DNA of 20,060 bases, taken from contig JANNEN010000099.1 of the NCBI GenBank assembly GCA_031378715.1, positions 1-20,060 of the forward strand, in the 5' to 3' direction. The notes under the pieces are model-generated. The model had not been told where the DNA came from. It ran no database searches and saw only the letters and a program-made list of their open reading frames with translations. Numbering within the stretch: the stretch's first letter is position 1; each line of letters opens with the position of its first letter. A program made the position numbers and the translations under genes. Positions 1-7,859 of the stretch are shown piece by piece. This DNA comes from Emticicia sp031378715. Lineage in GTDB: Bacteria; Bacteroidota; Bacteroidia; Cytophagales; Spirosomataceae.

Positions 1-882
1 AATCATGGCGTAAAAAGCAAAATGAGCTTTTATTACCGCCCAAAAGTCTGATAATGAACCACTTAGCAATAATTTTATTCCCGAAACTCCATCTAAAACC
101 AAGCGTAGGGCAATCGTGCCAACGAGTTTTTGGGTGGGTAAGTTTTTATAAAGCATTGCCAAACCATTGCGGTAGTTGAGAAACGTCTTGCGGGGATTTG
201 ACTTCGGAAGCGTACCTCCACCCACGTGGAAAACCGTCGAATCGGAGCAGTAAAAAATCCGATGTCCTGCGTTTTTCATTCGCCAACACAGGTCTATTTC
301 TTCCATGTGGGCAAAAAATTGGGCATCAAAGCCCCCCAAAGCCCGAAACACTTCGGCTCGAACAAACATACACGCCCCCGTAGCCCAAAATATTTCTCGG
401 GTGTCGTTGTACTGCCCCAAGTCTTCTTCGTAGCTATCAAAAACTCGACCCCTGCAAAACGGATAGCCCAACCAGTCGATGTAGCCGCCCGCCGCACCTG
501 CGTACTCAAAGTGTGTTTTTTGGTGGTAACTTTTGATTTTTGGTTGGCAAGCCGCTATTGATTTATCCCCGTCCATGAGGGCAATTATTGGCTCTACCCA
601 GTTGGGGGTCACTTCTACATCGGAGTTGAGCAAGACGTAGTATTCCGCATCAATTTCTTTCAAACCAATATTATAACCTCCCGCAAAGCCTTGATTATCA
701 GCATTTTGTATTATTTTAATCTCTGAATACTTTTCACCCAAAAACGTAATTGAGCTATCGGTTGAAGCATTATCAATGACGATTATCTCGTAACTATTGG
801 CGTGAGCTACCACCGACGGCAGAAATTTTTCGAGAAACGCCCGTCCGTTATAATTCAAAATCACTACGGCAAGTTTTGTCAT
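1..882 (-). CDS. Family 2 glycosyltransferase (WbbL/rhamnosyltransferase-like), 3' end outside window
   Basis: A GT-A fold glycosyltransferase that probably adds a sugar to a lipid-linked or surface polysaccharide on the cytoplasmic face. Translating from the ATG at 882 gives an uninterrupted frame of 294 codons that leaves the window at base 1, so the C-terminus is missing. It opens with MTKLAVVILNYNG, the usual GT2 start, followed by IVIDNAST (about residues 34-41), an NQGFAGGYN stretch (63-71), the metal/nucleotide-binding NSDVE (D88), and the family motif HMEEIDLCWR further on. A later FLNYRNGL segment is typical of WbbL-type rhamnosyltransferase-like enzymes. The start lies only 4 bases after the ybaB stop, so the two are probably cotranscribed. 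The donor sugar and acceptor cannot be read from the sequence. Confidence 0.9.
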   Translation of the reverse strand, partial: MTKLAVVILNYNGRAFLEKFLPSVVAHANSYEIIVIDNASTDSSITFLGEKYSEIKIIQNADNQGFAGGYNIGLKEIDAEYYVLLNSDVEVTPNWVEPIIALMDGDKSIAACQPKIKSYHQKTHFEYAGAAGGYIDWLGYPFCRGRVFDSYEEDLGQYNDTREIFWATGACMFVRAEVFRALGGFDAQFFAHMEEIDLCWRMKNAGHRIFYCSDSTVFHVGGGTLPKSNPRKTFLNYRNGLAMLYKNLPTQKLVGTIALRLVLDGVSGIKLLLSGSLSDFWAVIKAHFAFYAMI

Positions 883-886
883 ACGC

Positions 887-1228
887 TTATTTGAAAATCT
901 TGTCCAAATCCATTCCTGGGATATTTGGCATCAGGCCCTCGGTCGATTTTTGGAGTTCGGCTTTGGCTTTTTCTTCTACTTTTTCTAAGGCTTTGTTGGT
1001 GGCCGCCACTATCAAATCCTGCAAGATTTCTCGTTCGCTGGCTTTCATCAAATCCTCGTCGATTTCGATGCTCACTAACTGTTTCTTGCCGTTGGCGGTT
1101 GCTCGTACCATGCCTGCACCTGCCTCGCCTGATTCAATAATTTTACCCAAATTTTCTTGTGCTTCTTGCATACGGGCCTGCATTTCTATCATTTTGCCCG
1201 CCATGCCGAAGAGGTCACCCATGTTCAT
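887..1228 (-). CDS. ybaB: YbaB/EbfC family nucleoid-associated protein
   Basis: A small DNA-binding nucleoid-associated protein of 113 residues, the normal length for YbaB/EbfC. Visible hallmarks are an N-terminal helix rich in Met, Gln and Glu (GKMIEMQARMQEAQ), a central GAGMVRATANGKKQLVSIEI beta segment, the EDLM...EILQDLIVAATNKAL helix, and a C-terminal MPNIPGMDL tail. The frame is open 27 codons further upstream, but those residues do not resemble the family and would cover the promoter box, so the ATG at 1228 is preferred; a second ATG two codons later is also possible. In many bacteria ybaB sits next to recR or dnaX; here it precedes a glycosyltransferase gene instead. Confidence 0.93.
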   Translation of the reverse strand: MNMGDLFGMAGKMIEMQARMQEAQENLGKIIESGEAGAGMVRATANGKKQLVSIEIDEDLMKASEREILQDLIVAATNKALEKVEEKAKAELQKSTEGLMPNIPGMDLDKIFK

Positions 1229-1253
1229 GATTGTATGATTTTGATTTGAAATA

Positions 1254-1261
1254 CAAATATA
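1254..1261 (-). promoter_or_regulatory. Putative -7 promoter box (TATATTTG) for ybaB
   Basis: Read on the minus strand this is TATATTTG, a perfect match to the Bacteroidota -7 consensus TAnnTTTG, 25 bases before the chosen ybaB start. No convincing -33 TTTG is seen at the right spacing. Confidence 0.55.
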
Positions 1262-1381
1262 CACAACAGAATCACGAATTACGAATTTGTTTGCGGAGGA
1301 GTTTACCACATTTCACCACGGAGGGAGCGGAGGAAATACTACGGCAATAGTAAAAGGATACATTCGAGATATTTTTTATAC

Positions 1382-1407
1382 AAAAAAAGCAGCTCATGAA
1401 GAACTGC
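1382..1407 (-). terminator. Intrinsic terminator of the T9SS type B gene
   Basis: On the minus strand, about 100 bases after the stop at 1512, a 7-bp stem (GCAGTTC / GAGCTGC, one G-U pair) closes a 5-base loop and is followed at once by seven T residues (plus-strand A run 1382-1388). This is a textbook Rho-independent terminator. Confidence 0.8.
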
Positions 1408-1471
1408 CCTTTAAAGTATTGTATGTGCGATAAGGCAAATGAAAATACCAAAACAAAAACTCACAAATCAT

Positions 1472-1489
1472 TGATAATCAGAGCCTTAC
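1472..1489 (+). repeat. Dispersed intergenic motif TGATAATCARNGCYTTAY, copy 1
   Basis: TGATAATCAGAGCCTTAC, in the noncoding gap after the T9SS type B gene. One of three intergenic copies in this window (others near 3775 and 9764). Confidence 0.5.
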
Positions 1490-1511
1490 ATCACTATCGA
1501 CTACCGATTCA

Positions 1512-3602
1512 TCATCTAATCAAAGTAATGGACCCGACTTTTGAAAATTTCTGCCCAGCGGGATCTAAGCCGAATATCTTGAAGCCGTAGTTGCCTGCTG
1601 GTGCGGGCGTTGAGCCATCTACGGTTGTGCCGTTCCAGCCAGTTGCCAAATCTTTGCTTTCAAAGATTACATTGCCCCAGCGGTCATAAATTTCCAGATT
1701 AAACTCTACTATAAATCGACCTTTGGCCACAAACACATCATTATTACCATCTTCATTGGGCGAAAACACCGTCGGAACGTATATCTGGGCGGGTGTAATA
1801 AAAGTATAAACATTAGAATAAGCATCAAACGGGAACGGTGTGATAACTCCGTTGATGGGTAATTTAACCTCCTGCACCGCCCTTATTCTGAAATTTGCTT
1901 TGCCTTTGGCATCAGGATTTTCCAAAATTTTATCCAACTGAAACTTTACGCTCAACGTATTGTCGGCTGTGGCATCAACCGTTCGTACACCACCATTTTC
2001 ATCAATTACTTCTACGAAATATTTTACAGGAAAAGTATCGGGTGTAGGTATCACGAATTGCGTCCAATCAATCGTATTGGCTCGCTCCGAGGTAAGAAAT
2101 ACACTGCAAAATGCTGGAGAAAGTTCCGATTTATTTCCACACTGGTCTTGGTACTCAACTTTGTAGCAATATTGCTGCTTATCAGGTTCGACATTTTTAT
2201 CTTCAAAAAAGTTTTCGGTTGATTGCTTAACTTCTTTAAAATTACCCGCACCACCCTCCGAACGGTAAAAGATATAATTAGACTCCTTGTTGCCAAACTC
2301 AGCAACACTGAACTTAATGAGCGAGGGATTCTGAACTGAAACAGTGCCGATATTCTTAGGAGCTAACTTTGGTGTAGTGGCAGGATTGACCAAAATAACT
2401 GGTGACTTTACGACTACCCGTTCGGCGGGAATCGTACCGATGGTGGCAGTGATGTTAAAATCATATTTCTTCTTGCAGTCCAAGGCATTAAATGTATAAG
2501 TTGTTCCCGTGGGTGTAACGGGCGACGCCGTGTTGGGGTTCAGTCCCGTGGGCGATTCTCGATAGCCAATCACGTAGCGAGTTACGGCAGGGTCGGGGCT
2601 ATTCCAGTCGATTTTCACTTCTTTCGAGCTAACGACCGTTGCCTTGGGGATAATCGTACAAACTTCATTCGACATAATGGGATTATTACAGGCATCAATA
2701 GTTTTTAGTCTGAAACAATACTCGTTTGTGCCATTCAAGCCCGTAACGGTTTCGCTGACCGATGTACTGCCACTCGCACGAGTAATTTTCTTGCCTGTAT
2801 CAGCCCAGTTACCCGTTTTTGGTTTTTGTTCGAGGGTATATGCCTTGCCTTCCGAACCATTTATCATAGTTATTTTATTACTTTCACCGCCATTGAGACC
2901 TTCCAGCTCATTGATAAATGGCTTATTATTCACATCAGCACTAAACTCAAAAGGTGTACTTTTACAGTCGAGTGCCCCACGGGCATAAATAGCTTGTATC
3001 AAAGGCTTCGAACTTGGTGGTGTAGCATACGTATGGGCTTTATTAAACGGGAAACTCGTTGCCGTCAAACCTGCAAAATTATCTTCCATACCATCGCCCC
3101 AAAGTATTCGGTAGCCCGTATGTTTTTTGTTTTTGGGCGTACTCAAGAATGTCAAGGTAATGGCATTCGTCCCGCACGAACTCACACCGATGTCGGGCTG
3201 TTCGGTCTGAATCAACTCGAATGAATTACAGGTAACATAGTTTATGCTATTTACATTCATTCCTTGCATTATCCAGTAGGTACCAGGTTGGGTAAATGTT
3301 CGTGATGTTTCGATTGTGGGCGGGAAAGCGAAATTATCTCCATCTTTGTAGTTAAATTTATAACCTAATGAAGTAAAATTCGTTCCTCCCGTGGGCGAAA
3401 GTGCTGATGAAACAGCGGCAGTAGCTGAGTTTTTTGTAAAATCTAAGCACCCAATTTGTGGGCTTACCGTAAAAGCTCCTCCAACCAAAATACCTCCGCC
3501 TGGAGTTATGCAGTTTGTGGGTTTAGCGTCTTGCTGACCAAAAGACAGGTTTGTTACGCAAAATGTAACCAACCAAAATAAAATAAATTTGATACGGGAC
3601 AT
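1512..3602 (-). CDS. Secreted T9SS type B (gliding-motility C-terminal domain) protein with PKD/Fn3-like repeats
   Basis: A 696-residue cell-surface protein exported by Sec and then by the type IX secretion system. The N-terminus is a clear signal peptide (hydrophobic core to about residue 20, ending NLSFGQ). A PKD-like region follows (about 30-230), then fibronectin type III-like modules (about 310-600) with recurring YVIGYRES- and CYKVEYQD-type strands. The last 90 residues, starting near IYVPTVFSPNEDGNND (about 607) and containing LEIYDRWGNVIFES and GWNGT, are the gliding-motility-associated (type B) sorting domain. No catalytic domain is visible, so an adhesin-like or structural surface role is the simplest reading. 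It appears to be a single-gene unit with its own terminator. The ligand is unknown. Confidence 0.88.
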   Translation of the reverse strand: MSRIKFILFWLVTFCVTNLSFGQQDAKPTNCITPGGGILVGGAFTVSPQIGCLDFTKNSATAAVSSALSPTGGTNFTSLGYKFNYKDGDNFAFPPTIETSRTFTQPGTYWIMQGMNVNSINYVTCNSFELIQTEQPDIGVSSCGTNAITLTFLSTPKNKKHTGYRILWGDGMEDNFAGLTATSFPFNKAHTYATPPSSKPLIQAIYARGALDCKSTPFEFSADVNNKPFINELEGLNGGESNKITMINGSEGKAYTLEQKPKTGNWADTGKKITRASGSTSVSETVTGLNGTNEYCFRLKTIDACNNPIMSNEVCTIIPKATVVSSKEVKIDWNSPDPAVTRYVIGYRESPTGLNPNTASPVTPTGTTYTFNALDCKKKYDFNITATIGTIPAERVVVKSPVILVNPATTPKLAPKNIGTVSVQNPSLIKFSVAEFGNKESNYIFYRSEGGAGNFKEVKQSTENFFEDKNVEPDKQQYCYKVEYQDQCGNKSELSPAFCSVFLTSERANTIDWTQFVIPTPDTFPVKYFVEVIDENGGVRTVDATADNTLSVKFQLDKILENPDAKGKANFRIRAVQEVKLPINGVITPFPFDAYSNVYTFITPAQIYVPTVFSPNEDGNNDVFVAKGRFIVEFNLEIYDRWGNVIFESKDLATGWNGTTVDGSTPAPAGNYGFKIFGLDPAGQKFSKVGSITLIR

Positions 3603-3774
3603 AGTTAAAATCGTTTCATGTGTTCATTCACTCAGTGAAATATACAGCAAAAATCATGCCCGATAAGTCATTAATCGGTGTCGTAGTGAAGGTATTAGGA
3701 AGATTACTGAGTAAAATTTATAAAAATCAAGGAGAAATACAAACGAAGCGAGATATTTATTTTTGCTATAATAC

Positions 3775-3792
3775 TGATAATCAGTGCTTTAT
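3775..3792 (+). repeat. Dispersed intergenic motif TGATAATCARNGCYTTAY, copy 2
   Basis: TGATAATCAGTGCTTTAT, in the 239-base gap between the CrtA-like and T9SS type B genes, where no gene is seen. Its first part belongs to a 13-base palindrome (3773-3785). Confidence 0.5.
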
Positions 3793-3841
3793 ATGCTTTA
3801 GAAGAAATTTAGGCTTTTGGCGTGATTATTGTTAAGAAGTT

Positions 3842-4543
3842 TTACGATTTTTCTACTACAAAAGGGTTTATCCCTTTGAGTGTTCCGAAGGTTTCGACGG
3901 GAACAAACCTCGCAAAAAGCTCTTCCGAATACCAACCTTCACTGTGGGTTTTCTTGATGACTTCGGCGTGTTCACGCTGCCGATACGCAAATTGCTTCAC
4001 ATCATTTAGGCTATTCCAAACCGAAAACGTGGCTTGCCGCACCAACGGCACTTCGCCGATGCCCACCGATGTAATAAAACCTTGTGCGTGACCCATTGAG
4101 GCAGCAACGGTTGGTACATTTTTCCAGAATCCTTTGAGTTTGTTGAGCCGAATAGTGGCACGGGTCAGTACAGCAATCGCTCCCTGGTAGCCACGGTCGG
4201 GCGTTGGGTTGCCAAATGGCTCTTTGCCGTCCCATTTTCCGTGCGACTCGTAAGGCACGCAGAGCATCGTCCATTGTTCGTTGGTGAACAATCGCCACCA
4301 TTTCCAGACCAGTGAATCGGCGTAAAATTCATCAAAATCACGCCTATCATCCCAAACCGCCATCATGCCCCACTGCTGATAATCGGGATAAATATCAAAA
4401 GTACCATTTTTGCCGCAGCCCAACAACTTCCAAAATTGTAGCCCACGTCTAAAAAACAAAGGAATATGTAGCACCGCCATTGAAATAAATGCCAACGGAA
4501 TAAAGTACTTTGGATAACGAACAATAGTAAGCGAAACGAACAT
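3842..4543 (-). CDS. CrtA-like (spheroidene monooxygenase family) protein
   Basis: A 233-residue protein resembling spheroidene monooxygenase CrtA, a heme-associated oxygenase that introduces keto groups into carotenoids. Family-like stretches are FWKLLGCGKNGTFDIYPDYQQWG near the N-terminus (typical FWKL-G-G), ALTRATIR in the middle, GIGEVPLVRQATFSVW, and the C-terminal EGWYSEELFARF. The ATG at 4543 is chosen because MFVSLTIVRY aligns with the CrtA start; an upstream in-frame ATG at 4591 would add 16 unfamiliar residues. An N-terminal hydrophobic stretch suggests membrane contact. It lies 140 bases after the methyltransferase, behind repeat DNA, so it may be transcribed separately. No phytoene synthase or desaturase gene is in the window, so a carotenoid substrate is not supported locally and a polyketide substrate is possible. 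Confidence 0.8.
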   Translation of the reverse strand: MFVSLTIVRYPKYFIPLAFISMAVLHIPLFFRRGLQFWKLLGCGKNGTFDIYPDYQQWGMMAVWDDRRDFDEFYADSLVWKWWRLFTNEQWTMLCVPYESHGKWDGKEPFGNPTPDRGYQGAIAVLTRATIRLNKLKGFWKNVPTVAASMGHAQGFITSVGIGEVPLVRQATFSVWNSLNDVKQFAYRQREHAEVIKKTHSEGWYSEELFARFVPVETFGTLKGINPFVVEKS

Positions 4544-4637
4544 TTTTTTGAATAATGAATAACGTGTAATGGATAATGAAAAATGGAACACCGATTATGT
4601 GTCGTCTGTGAGGACAGAAACAACGGCACACCGCCTA

Positions 4638-4684
4638 ATTGTTAATTGATAATTGTTGATTGATAATTGTTGATTGATAATTGT
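4638..4684. repeat. 14-bp tandem repeat, about 3.4 copies
   Basis: The unit ATTGTTGATTGATA occurs three times (first copy has one change, ATTGTTAATTGATA), followed by a partial ATTGT. It ends at the methyltransferase stop codon and lies upstream of the CrtA-like gene. A second AT-rich quasi-repeat built on TGAATAA/TGGATAA/AATGAA occupies about 4550-4585. Confidence 0.9.
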
Positions 4685-5499
4685 CATTTCTCCACCAAAA
4701 TCAACCATCGGAACGCCCATTTCCACTTGATTTTATAGTGCTGAATGCCTGCTTTTTCTAATAAAATCCCCCACTCGCTTCTCGTAAAACCTCGCAAAAC
4801 CGAAAGTGGAGCATCGTTTTTGACCAAGTACGACTTTGAAAACAACGCCGTAAGCCATTTGATTGAATAATACGCCAACGGGTGTCGGTGTAAATCGGCA
4901 ATCACAAAGCCCACTTGGCTATTGGCGTGCATCCATTGAAGCATTTTTACGAGGGCTTCATCATCGAAATGGTGACAAAACAACGAATTAAAAATTACGT
5001 GCGGCTGCCCATCAGGAAACGTAACGAGCTGGTAATCAGCAATTTGGTAGTCAATTTTTAGTTTTGACTTAAAACTTTCGGCGAATCGTACACAATCTTC
5101 TTTCAAATCAACGCCACCGAGCTGATGATGTATTTTTTTTTCTTTTAAAAAATCGCTGATTGCCCTTAAATTATCTCCCCCACCGCTACCTATTTCAAAT
5201 ATATTTATATTTTCAATATTATCTGAAATATCTATATATTTATTTATTTCAGAAAATATATTTTTATTTAAAATGTTTATATTTTCAGAATTAATATTTT
5301 CTTCTATACGTTTTATATTTTCAGATTTAATTTTATTTATTGAATTAATAAAATATCCAATCCCATCTAAAATTACTGAATGACCGCCGAGCCAACGGTT
5401 AATGAAGTCAAGTTCACGAAGATTTTGGTAAAGGTCTTCGGTCGGAATCTCGTCATTATCGAGGAGTTCGGCTTGGTAGGAACGGTTCTTGAAATTCAT
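4684..5499 (-). CDS. Class I SAM-dependent methyltransferase partnered with the type III PKS
   Basis: A 271-residue Rossmann-fold methyltransferase. The SAM-binding glycine motif is IFEIGSGGGDNLRAISD (about 100-116), followed by the acidic residue of GVDLKED (129-135) and FNSLFCHHF (170-178). The N-terminal LRELDFINRWLGGH (28-40) is, to my recollection, typical of methyltransferases encoded beside bacterial type III PKS genes. Its ATG overlaps the TGA of the PKS by 4 bases, implying translational coupling and methylation of the PKS product. Odd feature: residues about 53-99 are a low-complexity insert in which 25 of 47 residues are Ile or Asn, encoded by very AT-rich DNA (about 5203-5343), lying just before the SAM motif. 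The frame is intact, so the protein is probably functional. Methyl acceptor unknown. Confidence 0.87.
   Translation of the reverse strand: MNFKNRSYQAELLDNDEIPTEDLYQNLRELDFINRWLGGHSVILDGIGYFINSINKIKSENIKRIEENINSENINILNKNIFSEINKYIDISDNIENINIFEIGSGGGDNLRAISDFLKEKKIHHQLGGVDLKEDCVRFAESFKSKLKIDYQIADYQLVTFPDGQPHVIFNSLFCHHFDDEALVKMLQWMHANSQVGFVIADLHRHPLAYYSIKWLTALFSKSYLVKNDAPLSVLRGFTRSEWGILLEKAGIQHYKIKWKWAFRWLILVEK
5203..5343 (-). repeat. AT-rich low-complexity coding tract inside the methyltransferase
   Basis: The tract encodes repeated ENIN/SENI-type units and contains several copies of a TATATTTTCAGA-like string on the plus strand (near 5278, 5318 and, degenerate, 5205). Base use is far more AT-rich than in the flanking coding DNA. 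The frame is kept throughout. Confidence 0.75.
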
Positions 5500-6563
5500 T
5501 TTTCTAAAATTACGCTTTCCATCGTGATACCCGGCCCGAAAGCAACGGCAAAAATATTGCCCGTTTTGGTGGCATCGTCCAATATTTTTTTCAGCACAAA
5601 TAATATCGTAGCCGACGACATATTGCCGTAATCATTCAGCGTTTCATACGATTTCGCTAAATCTTCGTGCGTCAGATTGAGCGAAGACTCGACTGCTTCC
5701 AAGATATTTTTGCCGCCTGGGTGAATCGCCCAATTAGCAATATCCTTGATTGAAAGGTTGAGTTTTTCTAATGATTTTTCGAGCAAATATTTAATTTCTT
5801 GCTTTATTAGTTTCGGTACGTGGGTCGATAAGGTCATCAAAAATCCCGTGCTTGATACCTCCCAAGCCATATCGGCTTGCCCACTGAGAGCTACTTGCGA
5901 AAAAAACTGCTTGATTTCTAAGCCCTTCGCTGCTTTTTCGGAGGAAACCAAACACGCCGCCGAACCATCGGCAAAGAGCGTAGCCGACAAGATGGCATCA
6001 ACGTCATTCGATTTTTGAAAATGCAACGTACACAACTCCGTGCAAACAATCAGCACTTTGGCGGAGGCATCGGCACGGCAAAAAGCATCGGCGATTTTGA
6101 GGGCATGAAGGGCGGCATAACAACCCATAAAATTGACGGAAGTACGCACGATATTGGGCGAAAGGTTCAGCTTTTGCATCAACAAAATATCTAAACCTGG
6201 GGCGGATATACCTGTACAAGTAACCGTAATTAGATGCGTAACTTCTTGAATATCAACACCTTGCAAGCAATTAAAGATTGCTTTAATAGATAGTTCGACG
6301 GCTTCGGAGTTATACAAAGTCATACGTTTTTCGAGAGATGGAACGGAAGTTTTGTCTTCAAAAAATGTCCATTCGCTGCGGGGTAAGGAAAAGTCAGGAA
6401 AAACCGAATAACGGTTTGAAATGCCACTTCGTTTGTATAAAATGGGCAAAAGTTTTCGATTTTTCTCGTCTGGATTATTGGCATCAAGCATAAATTGCAT
6501 GATGCTACTTTGCTGGTGACTAAACTGTGGATTCGCTGTGCCGATGGCTATTATTTTTGACAT
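5496..6563 (-). CDS. Type III polyketide synthase (chalcone/stilbene synthase family)
   Basis: A 355-residue homodimer-type ketosynthase that condenses an acyl starter with malonyl-CoA units to give pyrones, resorcinols or similar products. The catalytic Cys-His-Asn triad is visible: C148 in NFMGCYAALHAL, H281 in WAIHPGGKNILEAVE, and N314 in YGNMSSAT. TCTGISAPGLD (115-125) and the C-terminal FGPGITMES loop (342-350) are also family signatures, and the length is normal. The ATG at 6563 opens with MSKIIAIGTANPQ, a standard start. It lies 29 bases after the NRDE-family gene and overlaps the methyltransferase by 4 bases. Starter unit and chain length cannot be read by eye; related bacterial enzymes make alkylpyrones or alkylresorcinols from fatty acyl starters. 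Confidence 0.95.
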   Translation of the reverse strand: MSKIIAIGTANPQFSHQQSSIMQFMLDANNPDEKNRKLLPILYKRSGISNRYSVFPDFSLPRSEWTFFEDKTSVPSLEKRMTLYNSEAVELSIKAIFNCLQGVDIQEVTHLITVTCTGISAPGLDILLMQKLNLSPNIVRTSVNFMGCYAALHALKIADAFCRADASAKVLIVCTELCTLHFQKSNDVDAILSATLFADGSAACLVSSEKAAKGLEIKQFFSQVALSGQADMAWEVSSTGFLMTLSTHVPKLIKQEIKYLLEKSLEKLNLSIKDIANWAIHPGGKNILEAVESSLNLTHEDLAKSYETLNDYGNMSSATILFVLKKILDDATKTGNIFAVAFGPGITMESVILEK

Positions 6564-6592
6564 TCAAGGTTTATTGAAAAATACGCTTAAAT

Positions 6593-7321
6593 TTACGAAA
6601 CGCACTCCGTAAAAACTCTGTAAACAAAGTTTTTATTGTTTTGGAAATCTTCGTAACGCACCAAGAAATTTTCTTCATCAATACTAAATTGTGTAACACT
6701 CAAAGTTTTCAATTTGTTTTCACGGTTCATCTTGATGTCATTTTCGGCATCACCTTTACCGCCAAAATGATGAAAATTCAAAATATCATCTGACATATAA
6801 TGACGTTTTTCTTCTAAAAAATCATTAAACCACTGTTCTCGCTCTTGTATTATTTGGGGAGTGTAGAGCGTAGCCGATGACCATATTTTAGGCTGATACG
6901 GGTCAAGTGCTTGGTGATATATTTTCGAGCCATTCCAACGTAATTCACTGACCGTCAAGCTATTCATTCTATCAACGATAACTAACGTAAAAGGCTCAAT
7001 ACTATCAAAATTATAGTTTTCTATGAAGTACTTTACATCAAGATATTTGTAAAAATCTAAGATTATACGCCCTCGACTGTGCCGATAGGGAGGTGTAGAA
7101 ACATGCTTTTCAAAACCACCATTGAGCAGACAAAGCGTGAAGCGGTCGCAACTCCCAATCCAAGTACCGCCACTGAGCGGGTCTTTTGGAAAAAAGACAT
7201 AACTACCTTCAATTTCGTATTTTCGGGGTGGGATGGCGGCTTCACGCTCAACGCTCTCATCTCGATTTGAAGTAAAAAAAAAGCCTTTATCTTTGGTAGG
7301 AAGGTAAGTAAGAACGCACAT
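6593..7321 (-). CDS. NRDE family protein (TANGO2/DUF833-like)
   Basis: A 242-residue member of the NRDE family (Pfam Transport and Golgi organisation 2). The protein begins MCVLTY, placing a Cys at position 2 as in Ntn-hydrolase-like members, and carries the naming motif SNRDE at 18-22, followed by PLSGGTWIG (48-56) and LLNGG (65-69). Biochemical function is not established for bacterial members; the eukaryotic relative TANGO2 is linked to lipid and heme handling. It sits in the middle of the run between the DinB-like and type III PKS genes, with gaps of 28 and 29 bases, so it is probably in the same transcript. No signal peptide, so cytoplasmic. Confidence 0.88.
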   Translation of the reverse strand: MCVLTYLPTKDKGFFFTSNRDESVEREAAIPPRKYEIEGSYVFFPKDPLSGGTWIGSCDRFTLCLLNGGFEKHVSTPPYRHSRGRIILDFYKYLDVKYFIENYNFDSIEPFTLVIVDRMNSLTVSELRWNGSKIYHQALDPYQPKIWSSATLYTPQIIQEREQWFNDFLEEKRHYMSDDILNFHHFGGKGDAENDIKMNRENKLKTLSVTQFSIDEENFLVRYEDFQNNKNFVYRVFTECVS

Positions 7322-7349
7322 TTTTTAACGGTTTTTTTTGAATGTATTC

Positions 7350-7859
7350 CTAATGCAACACGGTTGTTTCCTCCCGATATTTTGCCGTTGAGTAGGCTAC
7401 GCCAAAGTTTTCGGGAATGATAATATCAGCAAAGTTTTCTTGAATACCAATGCGTATCAAAGCATAGTGATGAATTGAGTGTTCGACCAGATAAACCATT
7501 TCACGCATGAAATTAGTTTCGATAAAGCCTTGATTATCAACGCAATAGCTAACCGAAAGTAAGATAGTTTCGGTAGGATTTTGGGTGTTTTCAAGTTGAA
7601 ATACGACCATTTCCAAACTTTCAATCGTAAAATTGAGGTCACTTTCAAGTTGCAGATTTCGTTGTCGGGCATCATAATCTACGATACCGCTCTTTTTTCC
7701 TTTCAATAAACATTGGTAAAACTCTACGACGTGGCGGGTATGCTGCCCTAAGCTACTACCATTGAGGACACCGAGGGGCTGTGTATATTGCTGATTTTGG
7801 AGTTGTTGGAGCAAGTCGATTAACTGCTTCACAACTGCCACATAAACTGAGTTTTTCAT
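7350..7859 (-). CDS. DinB-like superfamily protein
   Basis: A 169-residue helical-bundle protein resembling the DinB/YfiT-like metalloenzyme superfamily. The likely metal-binding histidines are seen in SLGQHTRHVVEFY (H40, H43) and in EHSIHHYALIRIG (H127, H130, H131), spaced as expected for a four-helix bundle with its metal site at helix ends. Members include thiol-dependent transferases (for example mycothiol- or bacillithiol-S-transferases), but the substrate here is unknown. The start overlaps the yceI stop by 4 bases (ATGA), indicating coupled translation. It has no signal peptide, so unlike its upstream neighbours it should be cytoplasmic. Confidence 0.8.
   Translation of the reverse strand: MKNSVYVAVVKQLIDLLQQLQNQQYTQPLGVLNGSSLGQHTRHVVEFYQCLLKGKKSGIVDYDARQRNLQLESDLNFTIESLEMVVFQLENTQNPTETILLSVSYCVDNQGFIETNFMREMVYLVEHSIHHYALIRIGIQENFADIIIPENFGVAYSTAKYREETTVLH

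Noticed and set aside
1229..1309. N-terminal extension of YbaB by 27 residues
   Set aside because: The extension does not resemble the family and would place the perfect TATATTTG promoter box inside the coding sequence.
1310..1345. CCACGGAGGGAGCGGAGG-like string as a remnant of a repeat or a riboswitch
   Set aside because: Only one short degenerate copy is visible, with no conserved fold; it cannot be supported from this window.
1396..1590. 64-residue plus-strand frame starting after the T9SS type B gene terminator stem
   Set aside because: It begins inside the terminator loop, runs antisense into the T9SS sorting domain, and its peptide shows no family or signal features.
3620..3835. 71-residue plus-strand frame in the gap upstream of the T9SS type B gene
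   Set aside because: It needs a GTG start, has no recognisable motif, and overlaps the likely promoter and leader of the minus-strand gene.
4551..4684. CRISPR array in the repeat-rich gap before the CrtA-like gene
   Set aside because: The repeats are directly adjacent 14-bp units without spacers, and no cas genes are present.
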